Translations under genes and position numbers: made by a program
Part shown: positions 1-8,992 of the stretch, one piece after another
Layout of the letters: each line of letters starts with the position of its first letter
How positions within the stretch are numbered: position 1 is the first letter of the stretch
Notes under the pieces: generated by a model
Databases searched by the model: none
Told to the model about the DNA's origin: nothing
What the model saw: the letters and a program-made list of their open reading frames with translations, nothing else
Assembly: GCF_042654985.1 (NCBI RefSeq)
Contig: NZ_JBHSMT010000013.1
Coordinates: 124,001-188,000 of the forward strand
DNA length: 64,000 nucleotides
DNA from: Paraherbaspirillum soli
GTDB taxonomy: Bacteria; Pseudomonadota; Gammaproteobacteria; Burkholderiales; Burkholderiaceae_D
Direction of reading: 5' to 3'

Positions 1-1737
1 CAAAACATGGTCCATGCCGCGCCGCACGGCGGCTTTGACGTCTTCCGGGGTGCGCACCACTTCGCCGGCAAGTCCGCCCAGCGCATTTGCAATCGCAACA
101 AAATCCATTACCGGGCTTTCGATGCGTAAATAAGAGGGATCGGTATTGTTGTCTTTCGGATGCCATTCATAGCCGGGCGCATCGCCATACGCCGCGACCA
201 ACTGTTTCAGCCCGTTTTGCAGAGTATGGTATTCGTGATTATTGGTAATGATGTACAACACCGCCAGTTTTCGATGCGCTGCGGTCCACCAGGTTTGCGG
301 ATAAAACAGCGAAGAACCGTCGCCCGTTGCCGCCACCACAAATTCGGCATCGATCTGTTGCCATCCTTGCTGGCTTAATTTAATCCCGAGCGTCGCCGGC
401 ATCGACCAACCCAGCGAACCTCCGCCGACGCAGTAGTAACTGATCGGTGCTGCGCCTGCGGTACCGAACGGCAGCAAATACTGGAACGGTGCGGGGTCGG
501 AAACCGCTTCATGCACGTACACAAATTTCTTGTTCAGATCGCGTTTGTTGATCTCTTCACGCAAAGCCTGTGCAATCACTACCGCCAGAATATTCGGCTC
601 CGCCAGCGCTTCGACAAAGTACATATTCCACTGCTGCTGCCGCTTCGCCGCGAGCGCGGCCAAATGCCCGTTGCGCGCAGCAGCTGCGGCAGACGGCGTC
701 GCGCCCAGCTCCGCATTAATCAGCGGCAGCGTCGCTTTAATGTCGCCGAATACCGCCGCTTCGCCATAATAATTCTTGCCTATATCCCAAATGTTATTGC
801 TGAGATAAACCTGCCTGACCGCTGGCGGAATTAACGCGCCATCCGAATATTTAAAAATCGTGATCTGCGCCTGGTTGCTAAAGCCGCACAGAAATGCCAC
901 GTCATGATCCTTGAACACACCTTGCACACCCGCCTGGGTGCCAGGCAATTCGCCCTGCCAATGGCAATCGTCATTCGGGAAGTTCGCCACGCTGCTAAAG
1001 GTTTGCAACAACACAGGCGCGCCGATCAATTGCGCCATGTGCTGCAATTCCGTCCAGGCATTGGCATAACCGACCGCATCGCCGGCGATGATGATGGGAT
1101 TTTTTGCTTCCCTGAGCGCCGTGGCGACCTGGGTAATCGATTCCGGCGCGCCGGTGAAATGCGGCGAGATACGCGTTACGCCCTTGATCTTGTCGTCGGG
1201 GCCAATTTCGCGCATCGTGAATTCCCACGGAATCGATACGAAAACGGGGCCGTTCGGTGCCGCCATCGCTTCTTTAAAGGCTCGTTGCAGTACCAGCGGC
1301 AGCTCTTCGGCGGCACGTACTTCATGCGCCCATTTGGTGTATTGCCTGGCTAAATCAACCAGATTGGATGCCAGCAGTGGTTCCTGGGTGACCAGTTCAT
1401 TTTGCTGTTGGCAGCATAAAATCACCAGCGGCACCTGCGAGCGCGCCGCGTTGAATAAATTGCCGATGCTATGCGCAATACCCGGCGTGACGTGCACCAC
1501 CAACACCCCGGGCAAACCGGTCATGCGGGCCGAGCCCATGGCCGCGCCGAGTGCGATGTTTTCATGCAGGCACTCGATGTACTCCACCTTGTTTTCCGGA
1601 TAAGAGGTGCCGTCGATAATCGGGATTTCATTGGTGCCCGGTACGCCGAAAATATGGTGGATACCCAGTTCGCTCAAGATATCGAAAACATAGTCGCGCG
1701 CCCAGCGTGTCGGTGCCTGCCCAAGGTGATTCGGCAT
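1..1737 (-). CDS. Thiamine-diphosphate-dependent decarboxylase/acetolactate-synthase-like enzyme (C-terminus beyond window)
   Basis: The reading frame is open from ATG 1737 to the left edge, so about 579 residues are visible and the extreme C-terminus is missing. The start has an excellent AGGAGGGG ribosome site. The N-terminal part carries the TPP Pyr-domain pattern (FDILSELGIHHIFGVPGTNE, with the glutamate in ECLHENIALGAAMG), a central domain follows (PNGPVFVSIPWEFT), and the C-terminal PP domain has the Mg/TPP motif beginning ATGDGSS. This is the benzoylformate decarboxylase/acetolactate synthase superfamily. The substrate cannot be told from sequence; a 2-oxo acid such as benzoylformate is plausible by family. 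It is divergent from the ThiG-like/P450 pair, so a joint role is possible but unproven. Confidence 0.85.
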   Translation of the reverse strand, partial: MPNHLGQAPTRWARDYVFDILSELGIHHIFGVPGTNEIPIIDGTSYPENKVEYIECLHENIALGAAMGSARMTGLPGVLVVHVTPGIAHSIGNLFNAARSQVPLVILCCQQQNELVTQEPLLASNLVDLARQYTKWAHEVRAAEELPLVLQRAFKEAMAAPNGPVFVSIPWEFTMREIGPDDKIKGVTRISPHFTGAPESITQVATALREAKNPIIIAGDAVGYANAWTELQHMAQLIGAPVLLQTFSSVANFPNDDCHWQGELPGTQAGVQGVFKDHDVAFLCGFSNQAQITIFKYSDGALIPPAVRQVYLSNNIWDIGKNYYGEAAVFGDIKATLPLINAELGATPSAAAAARNGHLAALAAKRQQQWNMYFVEALAEPNILAVVIAQALREEINKRDLNKKFVYVHEAVSDPAPFQYLLPFGTAGAAPISYYCVGGGSLGWSMPATLGIKLSQQGWQQIDAEFVVAATGDGSSLFYPQTWWTAAHRKLAVLYIITNNHEYHTLQNGLKQLVAAYGDAPGYEWHPKDNNTDPSYLRIESPVMDFVAIANALGGLAGEVVRTPEDVKAAVRRGMDHVL

Positions 1738-2117
1738 TTGTCCCCTCCTGTTTAGATTAAGTTACCCAACTAAAAAGACCATGCCTCGACCTCATACGCA
1801 TCAGAGCCGCAAAGGCACGGATATCGGCATGACGGCCCGCACGTTCGTCAGCAACGCCGCTACCGCTGCAGAGACGCAGTCGGACGATGAATAGCGAGGA
1901 TGAGGAGCAATGCCGACGATTCTAAGTCGTTATTTCCACGCAGAAACCAGTCTGAATTGACAGGTGGGATTTTTCTCGTATTCTGCTTACCCGAAGAACA
2001 AATGCCGTTATCCATATAGCTGCGGCGCTACCTGATAACATTGCGGCAAATCAACCGTTGGCAACTTGAAACACAAAGCTAGTGGAAAACATCAATTTAA
2101 AAAATAAGGAAATAGAA
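1738..2117. other. Divergent intergenic region between TPP enzyme and ThiG-like gene
   Basis: These 380 bases hold no convincing gene. The right part contains a sigma70-like promoter facing the ThiG-like gene (listed separately). The left part must hold the promoter of the TPP enzyme, but no clear -35/-10 pair was picked out there. Confidence 0.5.
1957..1984 (+). promoter_or_regulatory. Candidate sigma70 promoter for the ThiG-like/P450 operon
   Basis: TTGACA at 1957-1962 and TATTCT at 1979-1984 are separated by 16 bases. The hexamers match the consensus well and lie about 130 bases upstream of the ThiG-like start. Promoter strength and use are inferred. Confidence 0.45.
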
Positions 2118-2876
2118 ATGCCGAGCAATACCATCAACCCGGTTTTCGATGTCGCAGGTCTCCGCATGACGCGAATCTGGCATTGTTTTGGAAACTACAT
2201 GCATAAGGTGGATCTCGATACGGTTCTTAATATGCTGTCCGCATCAAAAACCAATGTGCTCCCGATTAATACCCACTTGCTGGACCAGGCCTCCGGACGG
2301 AGCGGTCTCAACATTGGATTTGGCGGCGTGCAATTTGATCAGTTGGCCGAAAAAATCAGCATGGATGAGATGGTCATCATGCTCAACATCAACCACCAGA
2401 CAAGCGCGCAAGCGGCAATTGACAAGACCAAGCTCGCCTACGCTTTAACCGGCGAACGGGTCGTCAAGCTCGAGGTTCTGAATAATGACCTGCGCACATC
2501 AAACAATGCGGAATTGATCAAGGCGGTAAAACAACTCAGGAAGGATCTTCCGGAATTGATCATCATGCCGCTGCTCCACAACGACTACGAATCAGCCGAA
2601 ACGCTAGTCGAACTCGGCTGCCCGCTACTGCGAGTGATGGGCAGCGGCATAGGTGACGGATTGGGGATCGTGGATGCAAATGAATTCGAACGGATCTGCG
2701 CATTGCCTGTGCCAGTAGTGCTTGACGGCGGCGTGCGGGGCGCTGAGGATTACGCGCATGCGCATAAGCTGGGAGCCGTAGGATGCCTGATCAATAGCGC
2801 GCTTTTTGTCGAAGACGCGCCACCTGAGCAGTTGCTGGCCAAGTTTCTTTCCGGATCGCAAAGCTTTCTTAATTGA
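2118..2876 (+). CDS. ThiG-like (thiazole synthase fold) protein
   Basis: 252 residues from ATG 2118, which follows AAGGA in a good position; an upstream GTG (2082) in the same frame is less likely. From about residue 88 on it aligns with ThiG: VVKLEV (Lys117 at the position of the Schiff-base lysine that binds 1-deoxyxylulose 5-phosphate), GSGIGDGLGI (phosphate-loop-like, 175-184), VPVVLDGGVR (Asp203) and LGAVGCLINSALF. The C-terminal tail that follows in true ThiG is missing, and no thiS, thiF, thiH, thiO or thiE lies nearby. ThiG relatives outside thiamine synthesis include the 2-thiosugar synthase BexX, so a specialised sugar-phosphate or sulfur-transfer role is possible. The P450 start lies 8 bases after the stop, so the two are probably cotranscribed. 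Confidence 0.75.
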   Translation: MPSNTINPVFDVAGLRMTRIWHCFGNYMHKVDLDTVLNMLSASKTNVLPINTHLLDQASGRSGLNIGFGGVQFDQLAEKISMDEMVIMLNINHQTSAQAAIDKTKLAYALTGERVVKLEVLNNDLRTSNNAELIKAVKQLRKDLPELIIMPLLHNDYESAETLVELGCPLLRVMGSGIGDGLGIVDANEFERICALPVPVVLDGGVRGAEDYAHAHKLGAVGCLINSALFVEDAPPEQLLAKFLSGSQSFLN

Positions 2877-2884
2877 TAGCGCCG

Positions 2885-4288
2885 ATGTCAACGGAAGCTT
2901 CCCGCATGACCGTCGTCGCAAGCAAATCCGGCTTTCGCCCCCCAGCCCCCAAGCCGCACGATAGTCCGCTTGGGTCGCTGCAACTGCTGATGGCGCTACG
3001 TCGCAATGTGCTCGAAATTTGGTCGGCCCAGGATTTTGTATTGCCGATTCAGGTCCGGCAGACGATCGTCGACAAACGTGCGCTGGTCTGTGACCCTGCC
3101 GGCATTCGTCATGTCTTTCTCGACAATGCAAAAAACTACCCCAAGAACGAATTGCAGCTGAGGATGCTCCGCCCTGCGCTCGGGGCGGGGGTACTGACCT
3201 CCAACGGTGAGGATTGGCGGCGGCAGCGGCGCATATTGGCGCCACTTTTCTCGCCGCAGCAGATTCAGGTTTTCACTGCAGCCAAAGCACGCGTAGCAGC
3301 CCATGCCGTGGAACGGCTGCGACAAACCCAGGATGGCAGCTTCGTCGATATGTCGCTGGAAATGGGGCGATTGACGCTCGAAATGCTGGAACACACTTTA
3401 TTCAGCCAAGGCTTGGGGCGGGACGCCAGTGAATTCCAGCACGCGATCACACGGTATTTCGATACGCTGGGTCAACTCGACGCCTTCGACATGCTGGGAT
3501 TGCCTGATTTCCTGCCGCGCCTGAATCGCCTGCGGGGGCGCGCCACTCTCAAGTTTTCGGCACGTGTGGTTAACGACATCATCGCAAACCGTCGCCATCT
3601 GTTGGCGTCTGGCGCGGATGCGCCGCCGGACATACTGACTCTGCTGCTGAAAGCGCAAGACCCTGATACGGGCCGCTTCATCAGCGAGCAAGAACTGCGG
3701 GACAACATCGTGACCTTCATTGGCGCCGGCCATGAGACCACCGCCAACGCCTTGACTTGGACGCTCTATATTCTGTCGCAAGCCCCGGATTGGCGCGCAA
3801 GAGTCGAGGCGGAAATTGATGCCTGTTTTGATCCAGCCGCCCCTACCGCTCACTTGCCCGTTACCAAGGCTGTGGTGGAAGAAACGATGCGGCTTTACCC
3901 GCCGGTTTCGATGATGAGCCGCGTCGCCTTGCACGACGACATGGTGGCCGGCACCGCCATACGCGCGGGGACGATAGTCACCGTGGCCCCGTATGTCCTG
4001 CATCGCCACCAGACCTTGTGGAACGACCCCGATGTGTTCGACCCCGAGCGCTTTCTTGGGGCAAACCGGAGCGACATTGATCGCTACGCTTATTTGCCTT
4101 TTGGCGTCGGGTCGCGAGTCTGTATCGGCATGGGATTTGCGATGTCGGAAATGCTGGTGATCCTTGGTCATTTTCTGCGGGAGTTTCGCTTCGACCTTGC
4201 CCCCGGTCATCCGGTCGCGCCAGAGGTACGCCTTACGATGCGCCCGGCTCACGGCATGAAAATGCGCGTCAGAAAACGTCAGGCCTGA
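2885..4288 (+). CDS. Cytochrome P450
   Basis: 467 residues, normal P450 length, with no membrane anchor, so probably a soluble bacterial P450. All signature elements are present: the I-helix oxygen-binding AGHETT (281-286), the K-helix ExxR in EETMRLYPP (Glu333/Arg336), the PERF-type segment DPERF (386-390) and the heme loop PFGVGSRVCIG with ligand Cys413. It should hydroxylate or otherwise oxidise a substrate using electrons from a ferredoxin/reductase that is not encoded here. It follows the ThiG-like gene after 8 bases. ATG 2885 is chosen; ATG 2906 has a slightly better GGAA ribosome site. It overlaps the convergent acyltransferase by 10 bases. The substrate is unknown. Confidence 0.93.
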   Translation: MSTEASRMTVVASKSGFRPPAPKPHDSPLGSLQLLMALRRNVLEIWSAQDFVLPIQVRQTIVDKRALVCDPAGIRHVFLDNAKNYPKNELQLRMLRPALGAGVLTSNGEDWRRQRRILAPLFSPQQIQVFTAAKARVAAHAVERLRQTQDGSFVDMSLEMGRLTLEMLEHTLFSQGLGRDASEFQHAITRYFDTLGQLDAFDMLGLPDFLPRLNRLRGRATLKFSARVVNDIIANRRHLLASGADAPPDILTLLLKAQDPDTGRFISEQELRDNIVTFIGAGHETTANALTWTLYILSQAPDWRARVEAEIDACFDPAAPTAHLPVTKAVVEETMRLYPPVSMMSRVALHDDMVAGTAIRAGTIVTVAPYVLHRHQTLWNDPDVFDPERFLGANRSDIDRYAYLPFGVGSRVCIGMGFAMSEMLVILGHFLREFRFDLAPGHPVAPEVRLTMRPAHGMKMRVRKRQA

Positions 4289-5124
4289 ATTGATTCACAA
4301 GTTCTGGCATCGACAGCCCCTAGCGCATAGGTGCGCCGTCGAAGTTCCTGGATCAAGGTTTTGTTGTCCCCCACTGACGCCAATTCCGGATAGCAAATGA
4401 CGTCGCCGATGGCGACCGGCAAACAGGTTTTGATCCGTGCTTTTACTTCGTGAAAAATCAGCGACAGGCGGAGCGAACGACTGATATGGCTGACAATCTG
4501 GAACATGCGGCTGTTTTGTCCGGAGAAGAAGATCGGTAAAACATTTGCCTGTGAGCGCTGAATCAATTGTGCGGTAAAAGTGCCCCAAGGCGGGTCGATT
4601 GCTTGTTTGCGCCCCAAACGATCGGGCGCGGTCGAAATAAGACCCGCCGGAAAGATAATCAAGGACCCGCCGTTTTTAAGATGCGCAAGCGCCTTCCGCC
4701 GCGTTGCCAGGTTGAGGTCGCGGGCTTCAGGCCTATTTGACAAATCGACCGGCAAAGTAAAGGGCTGGATCTCCGGCGCCTGGACCAACACTGCGCTGGC
4801 CAGGATCATAAAATCTTGTCGTATTTTTTCCACCAGATACGTTATGGTCAGGCCGTCAAGCACGCCATACGGATGATTGGCGATAACCACCAGGGGGCCC
4901 GTCTTCGGCGCTTTGTCCAAGGCCGCCGGATCGAATTGCACGTCGAGTTGAAGGCGTCTGATACAAGCCGCCCAAAAACTTTCGTTGGCCTTGGGCGCTC
5001 GCTGATTGTCAAGATACAGACGTTCCAGATGCACGCGCCCGGTGGCTACTTCAACCGCGCGGATCAGGCATCGCTTTAGCGGCGTGTTGACCTGCGCTGC
5101 ATACGAAAATTTGGCGTTGCTCAT
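4279..5124 (-). CDS. PlsC-like lysophospholipid acyltransferase family protein
   Basis: 281 residues. The catalytic block reads ANHPYGVLDG (His84, Asp90), an HX5D spacing seen in the OlsA/hemolysin-like branch rather than the strict HX4D of PlsC. The second conserved block IIFPAGLIST corresponds to the acyltransferase FPEGT-type motif with Ala in place of Glu. By family it transfers a fatty acyl chain from acyl-ACP or acyl-CoA to a lysolipid or lyso-ornithine lipid at the inner membrane. No companion olsB-like N-acyltransferase is visible. It is convergent with the P450, so its link to that operon is only positional. Confidence 0.8.
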   Translation of the reverse strand: MSNAKFSYAAQVNTPLKRCLIRAVEVATGRVHLERLYLDNQRAPKANESFWAACIRRLQLDVQFDPAALDKAPKTGPLVVIANHPYGVLDGLTITYLVEKIRQDFMILASAVLVQAPEIQPFTLPVDLSNRPEARDLNLATRRKALAHLKNGGSLIIFPAGLISTAPDRLGRKQAIDPPWGTFTAQLIQRSQANVLPIFFSGQNSRMFQIVSHISRSLRLSLIFHEVKARIKTCLPVAIGDVICYPELASVGDNKTLIQELRRRTYALGAVDARTCESIQA

Positions 5125-5464
5125 GGTTGGATCAATCTGAAGTGGTCAAGTTATTTCGGCGCGTCTCTACAGAGCGGTGGCAGTATAAACTCCCCTCGTC
5201 ACAGGGACAACGGTCATCTGCTAGTTAAGATCGGCGTTGAAATTCGCGACTGATTGATCCAAGGTGCAAGCAGGTCGGGAGTCCGGCAGCAAGGTAGCCG
5301 AGGCACTCCCACCGGAGGCCAAATAGGGCTAGGATGACACCACGGCGCTGGCCGAACCGATAAGCACGGGCGGATCGTTCGTAGGTCGATAGCTGAAGCG
5401 GGAGTTGGGGCCCCATGACCGCAATAGCGGCCAGTCAGAGCTGGAAGAGTCCAGGAGGAACACC
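5125..5464. other. Gene-poor spacer
   Basis: About 340 bases. A 63-codon minus-strand frame (5225-5416) is open but has no ribosome site and no family I recognise, so I do not call it a gene. The promoter for the small gene at 5465 should lie here but no clear hexamers stand out. Confidence 0.4.
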
Positions 5465-5782
5465 ATGCCTGAAATTGATCCTGAAAGCACGTTCCGCGGG
5501 CTTCCGTTGACCGCGGAGCAAGACGCAGAAGTTAGGCATTACATAAAAAAGAAAACGCAGCGTGGCGAGCCGTGGGATACGCCGGAACTGGCGGCCATGC
5601 TTAAAGACATGCTGGAGCCTCCAAGCGACGACGACGACGAATTCGGCGCCGCCGCTAGCGAAACGACAGCGGCGGCAGAACGCGCGGCGGCTTTCATCGA
5701 CGACGCCATGGATCCCATTGAGGCCCGTGAGGAGCACAAAGCCGCCATGGAATCCGAGAGCATGAAAGGCCCCAAGCGTTGA
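5465..5782 (+). CDS. Small acidic hypothetical protein
   Basis: 105 residues from ATG 5465, preceded by a strong AGGAGG. The protein is highly charged and hydrophilic. The N-terminal half (LTAEQDAEVRHYIKKKTQRG, then WDTPELAAMLKDML) looks helical, followed by an acidic run of aspartates (PPSDDDDE, about residues 53-60) and an alanine/glutamate-rich C-terminus. There is no signal peptide or membrane segment, so it is probably cytosolic. I do not recognise a domain. The ribosome site and codon-like composition support a real gene; its function is unknown. Confidence 0.65.
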   Translation: MPEIDPESTFRGLPLTAEQDAEVRHYIKKKTQRGEPWDTPELAAMLKDMLEPPSDDDDEFGAAASETTAAAERAAAFIDDAMDPIEAREEHKAAMESESMKGPKR

Positions 5783-5821
5783 GCCGAACCGCCGCGCGGG
5801 AGCAGCCACGGCACGCGACGC

Positions 5822-6235
5822 CTAGAAGCTCGCCCCGTTTGATCGCATAAAGCTTTTCACATTCTCAAACGTGACTCGCCCGGTGTGGCCGGCATCGATC
5901 TGCTCGAAATTGTTGGCGACAAACCCGAATCCTGCCTTCTGGGCCTGGGCTTTGGTCACCGAACCGACGCTATCGGTATCCGCCTCATTGAATTTTGCTT
6001 GCAGCTTTTGCAATGCCTGGGTTTGCAGCGAGCCTCTGGCAACCGCCGGCGCGGCCACTGCGGTCCGTGCGGCGGCTTTGACATGAGGCGGGACATAGGG
6101 ATCACCCAACTGCGCCATCCCTGCGCGGGACGGCACAGCAGACAGGTTGGCAGCGGTTTGAGCCGCCGCCGGATTGGCCTGAACCACGGCCAGCGAAGAA
6201 ATTGCCAATGCGGAGAGGATAAGAAAATTTTTCAT
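5822..6235 (-). CDS. Exported EF-hand-like protein
   Basis: 137 residues. Residues 1-25 form a typical Sec signal peptide ending AAAQ. After an alanine-rich linker, two degenerate EF-hand loops follow: NEADTDSVGSVTKAQ (D-x-D-x-x-G pattern, about 83-97) and QIDAGHTGRVTFENV (about 111-125). This is the layout of small periplasmic EF-hand proteins that bind calcium weakly or have a structural role. Several calcium-ligand positions are replaced, most clearly in the second loop, so actual Ca binding is uncertain. It lies 97 bases downstream of the S10 peptidase on the same strand and could be cotranscribed with it. Confidence 0.7.
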   Translation of the reverse strand: MKNFLILSALAISSLAVVQANPAAAQTAANLSAVPSRAGMAQLGDPYVPPHVKAAARTAVAAPAVARGSLQTQALQKLQAKFNEADTDSVGSVTKAQAQKAGFGFVANNFEQIDAGHTGRVTFENVKSFMRSNGASF

Positions 6236-6331
6236 ATCATTGCCTGAACAGGTTGAACTGCACGAGGAAGCCGGGGCAGCCTGTTGGCTTGCCCGGGCAT
6301 TTCCAGTCGAATTACAGAAATTCGCTAAGCG

Positions 6332-7897
6332 TCATGAGCCGCTGCCGTAGTACTTGACCAGGTCGGCTTTCATGACTACGCGTGACGGATCAAACAGGTA
6401 AGTCATATGGCCGCCGCGATAATGCGCGATCTGCAGATACGGCACCGTACCGAGCCGCCCTAAATCCAGCTCGGTGTTGTAAAACGGCGTGGCGAGATCG
6501 TGGTAGCCGTTCACCGACAATACCTTGAGCTTGGGATTCAGGTACATGGCTGCCGCCAGGTCAGGAATCGTATCGGGCATGACCAGACCGTCGTGGCTCC
6601 AGACCCAAACCTGAATTGCATTGCCGTTGCTTATGTTGTAGCTCGAGACCGTGTTGTATTTCAGGTCGTGCGGCAGGTAATCCTTCATGCGATCGGTGAA
6701 CGGTTGCGTAATCAAGGTGCTGGACGGATCGCCGTCGGCCGCTTGCGGGCTGCCGTTGACTGCGACTACACGGCCATCGTAACGGCCGATCAGCGAACCC
6801 GGGATCAGATTCTGCCGGAAAGTGCCTTCATCCAGATTGAAATCGGCGCTCCATTGCGCTTGCGGATAACCGGTATTCCAGTAAAGCTGATTCAACAGGT
6901 CGGCTGAAGGCGGCTTTTGCGAGGCCAGAAACGCATCCACCGCAGGTTCATAACGACTCACCACAAAGCGGCGCGACTGCGCCATGAACGCGGTCAGATT
7001 GCCGGGGGCTGGCGTCACCAGCTTGAAATAGGCGCCAACCGCGGCATAGCCGGGGAAAAACGGCCCATACGAGCCACCGTTCATATCGGCGTTCGAGTTG
7101 TAGTTCAAAATAGCCGATTGCAGCACGATGCCGGTCAGTTTGGTGCCGGCGATTTCCAGCAGATTGGCCAACACATCGGTGCGCGGCGTGCCATACGATT
7201 CGCCATAAAGATAAATGGGCGATTGCAGGCGATTGTTGACCGTGATGTAGCGCTGGATGAAATCCCTGAAAACACCCGCGTCGGCATCCACGCCCCAGAA
7301 AGTCTGGTTGGTATTGGGACTGATCGCTTCCGACAATCCGGTGCCGACCGCATCGACAAAGACCATATCCGTGGTATCGATCAAGCTTTCCTGGTTGTCG
7401 ACGAACGGAAACGGCGTCGGCTCCGGGGTATTTGGATCGCCGGTCACGACGCGTTTGGGGCTGAACGAGCCGAGATGCAGCCATACCGACGAAGAACCCG
7501 GGCCGCCGTTATAGAAAAAAGTCACCGGCCGTTTTTGCGCAGGCTGCTTGTCCGCGGTATAGGCAACGTAAAAAACGGTCGCCTCAGGCTTACCGGTCTT
7601 GGGGTCGGTCGCGGTCAGATGGCCGGCAGTTGCCGTGTAATTGATATTTTTGCCGTTGATCGTAATGCGTCGGTGGGTGACCGCGGCGTTTTCCGTCACC
7701 TGTGCCAGCGGCAACCCATCGTTCGCGCCAAAACCATATAGCGTCTTGTCGTCATACGCCTGATCGGGCGGCAACCGCACTGCTGCGATGTCACGTTGCG
7801 GCGCTTTCTGGGCCAGCGCATGATTTGCGCCGAATCCGAACATCAAAATTTGTACTGAACAGGCAACAGCAAACCGTATTTTTCGCTTCATCGACAT
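6332..7897 (-). CDS. Secreted serine carboxypeptidase, peptidase family S10
   Basis: 521 residues with a signal peptide (cleavage near ALAQ, residue 30). S10 hallmarks are clear: the oxyanion region NGGPGSSS (130-137), the nucleophile in GESYG (Ser234), the aspartate in VNGYHDLATPF (Asp467) and the histidine in GGHMTYL (His497). The fold is alpha/beta hydrolase, and family members remove C-terminal residues, usually at acidic pH. Export implies extracellular or periplasmic peptide breakdown. The start ATG 7897 follows AGGACAAT. S10 enzymes are best known from eukaryotes but occur in several proteobacteria. Confidence 0.9.
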   Translation of the reverse strand: MSMKRKIRFAVACSVQILMFGFGANHALAQKAPQRDIAAVRLPPDQAYDDKTLYGFGANDGLPLAQVTENAAVTHRRITINGKNINYTATAGHLTATDPKTGKPEATVFYVAYTADKQPAQKRPVTFFYNGGPGSSSVWLHLGSFSPKRVVTGDPNTPEPTPFPFVDNQESLIDTTDMVFVDAVGTGLSEAISPNTNQTFWGVDADAGVFRDFIQRYITVNNRLQSPIYLYGESYGTPRTDVLANLLEIAGTKLTGIVLQSAILNYNSNADMNGGSYGPFFPGYAAVGAYFKLVTPAPGNLTAFMAQSRRFVVSRYEPAVDAFLASQKPPSADLLNQLYWNTGYPQAQWSADFNLDEGTFRQNLIPGSLIGRYDGRVVAVNGSPQAADGDPSSTLITQPFTDRMKDYLPHDLKYNTVSSYNISNGNAIQVWVWSHDGLVMPDTIPDLAAAMYLNPKLKVLSVNGYHDLATPFYNTELDLGRLGTVPYLQIAHYRGGHMTYLFDPSRVVMKADLVKYYGSGS

Positions 7898-8467
7898 ATT
7901 GTCCTCGCGTTATATTTATCGGTACTGCTTGCAGTGAACGGTCAAATCCCACTCCGATAGCTGCCGGTATCAGCGCACTATCGCAGCAGATACGACGTCG
8001 CTTCGAAGCAAGTCGCTGACGTCGATCCGGGTCGGATCGGCCACATGCAAGATGGGGTTTTTACGGACTGAAAGGCGGTGGGGAAATGGGAAGCAAATTA
8101 TTTCCGTGCATCAATATATGCAAAGAAATCGCCATAATCAAGGTGACATTTGACAGGGTTCTGTAATTTTTTTTGGCTGAGCAGAGGGATCGCCTTCCGA
8201 GCTTTGGTTTCGGAGCGCAAGATGTCGTTACGACGGAAACGCGATCTCGACATCAGGCAGATCAAGGCACTCGGCAAGGTCAATATAAAACCAGCTGCTT
8301 TTTTATAACGATGCGCCATCCTGAGATGAATATATCCGTCGCACGGAGAAGTAAAATATTTCGAGGGAGGGATATTTATTTTTTGCTGGTACGGACCTAG
8401 GAGGACCGACCTTATGACGTACGTGACGGAATCTGCATTTCTAGCAATAACAGAAAGGATGCATATC
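7898..8467. other. Long intergenic region
   Basis: About 570 bases between the divergent S10 gene and a small exported protein. A 126-codon minus-strand frame covers much of it but runs into the next gene, lacks a ribosome site and has no recognisable family, so it is not called. A second in-frame start for the next gene, ATG 8414 with a strong AGGAGG at 8399-8404, lies at its right end. I see no RNA gene. Confidence 0.4.
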
Positions 8468-8899
8468 ATGAAACACATTGTCTTGATTTTAATTTTAAGT
8501 GCGCTCTCATTGACTGCCGCGGCGCAAACAGCATCAGATAATCAAACCGTGGAAGTCACTGGCCCGACACTCCGAATTGACCTCCCCAGTCAGTACCATC
8601 GGATGCAGCCGGAAGAATTCTATGACTATATGCGCTCGTACGATCTTTCCAATGGCATGACACTTAACCTGTTCTACAGAGGCAGACAAATGTATGCCGA
8701 AGTGGAAGACCAGGGACGGCATGAAATTGTCTCCACCGCATCGAATGTTTTCGTCGCCTTGGACAAACAATTGAAAATGACGATAAATCTGCGCGGGGAT
8801 AATGATGCGAGCGGAGAACTGCTGATGGTCGTGCCGGCCCAGCACCTTGCAAATGGCGGCGTGATCGGCGAACGACTGATGGTCGTTGCGCTTCACTAA
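8468..8899 (+). CDS. Small exported hypothetical protein
   Basis: 143 residues from ATG 8468, preceded by AAGGA at a spacing of 8. Residues 1-20 form a clean signal peptide (MKHIVLILILSALSLTAAAQ). An in-frame ATG at 8414 has an even stronger AGGAGG but would place 18 extra residues before the signal peptide, so I prefer 8468. The mature part is a compact, probably beta-rich domain without cysteines. I do not recognise the family. It lies 93 bases upstream of another small exported protein on the same strand. Confidence 0.7.
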   Translation: MKHIVLILILSALSLTAAAQTASDNQTVEVTGPTLRIDLPSQYHRMQPEEFYDYMRSYDLSNGMTLNLFYRGRQMYAEVEDQGRHEIVSTASNVFVALDKQLKMTINLRGDNDASGELLMVVPAQHLANGGVIGERLMVVALH

Positions 8900-8992
8900 A
8901 CAATAATAATTTGGAGGCTGGTGTCGAGCTTGCGCTAGCAGCCGTTCCACAGCCTCCAGCATTTTTCAAACATCCTATATCCTTCAAACTCA

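Noticed and set aside
5225..5416. 63-codon minus-strand frame between the acyltransferase and the small acidic protein
   Set aside because: No ribosome site, no homology that I recognise, and the region looks like spacer.
8098..8478. 126-codon minus-strand frame between the S10 peptidase and the small exported protein
   Set aside because: No ribosome site or family, and it collides with a gene that has a clean signal peptide and ribosome site.
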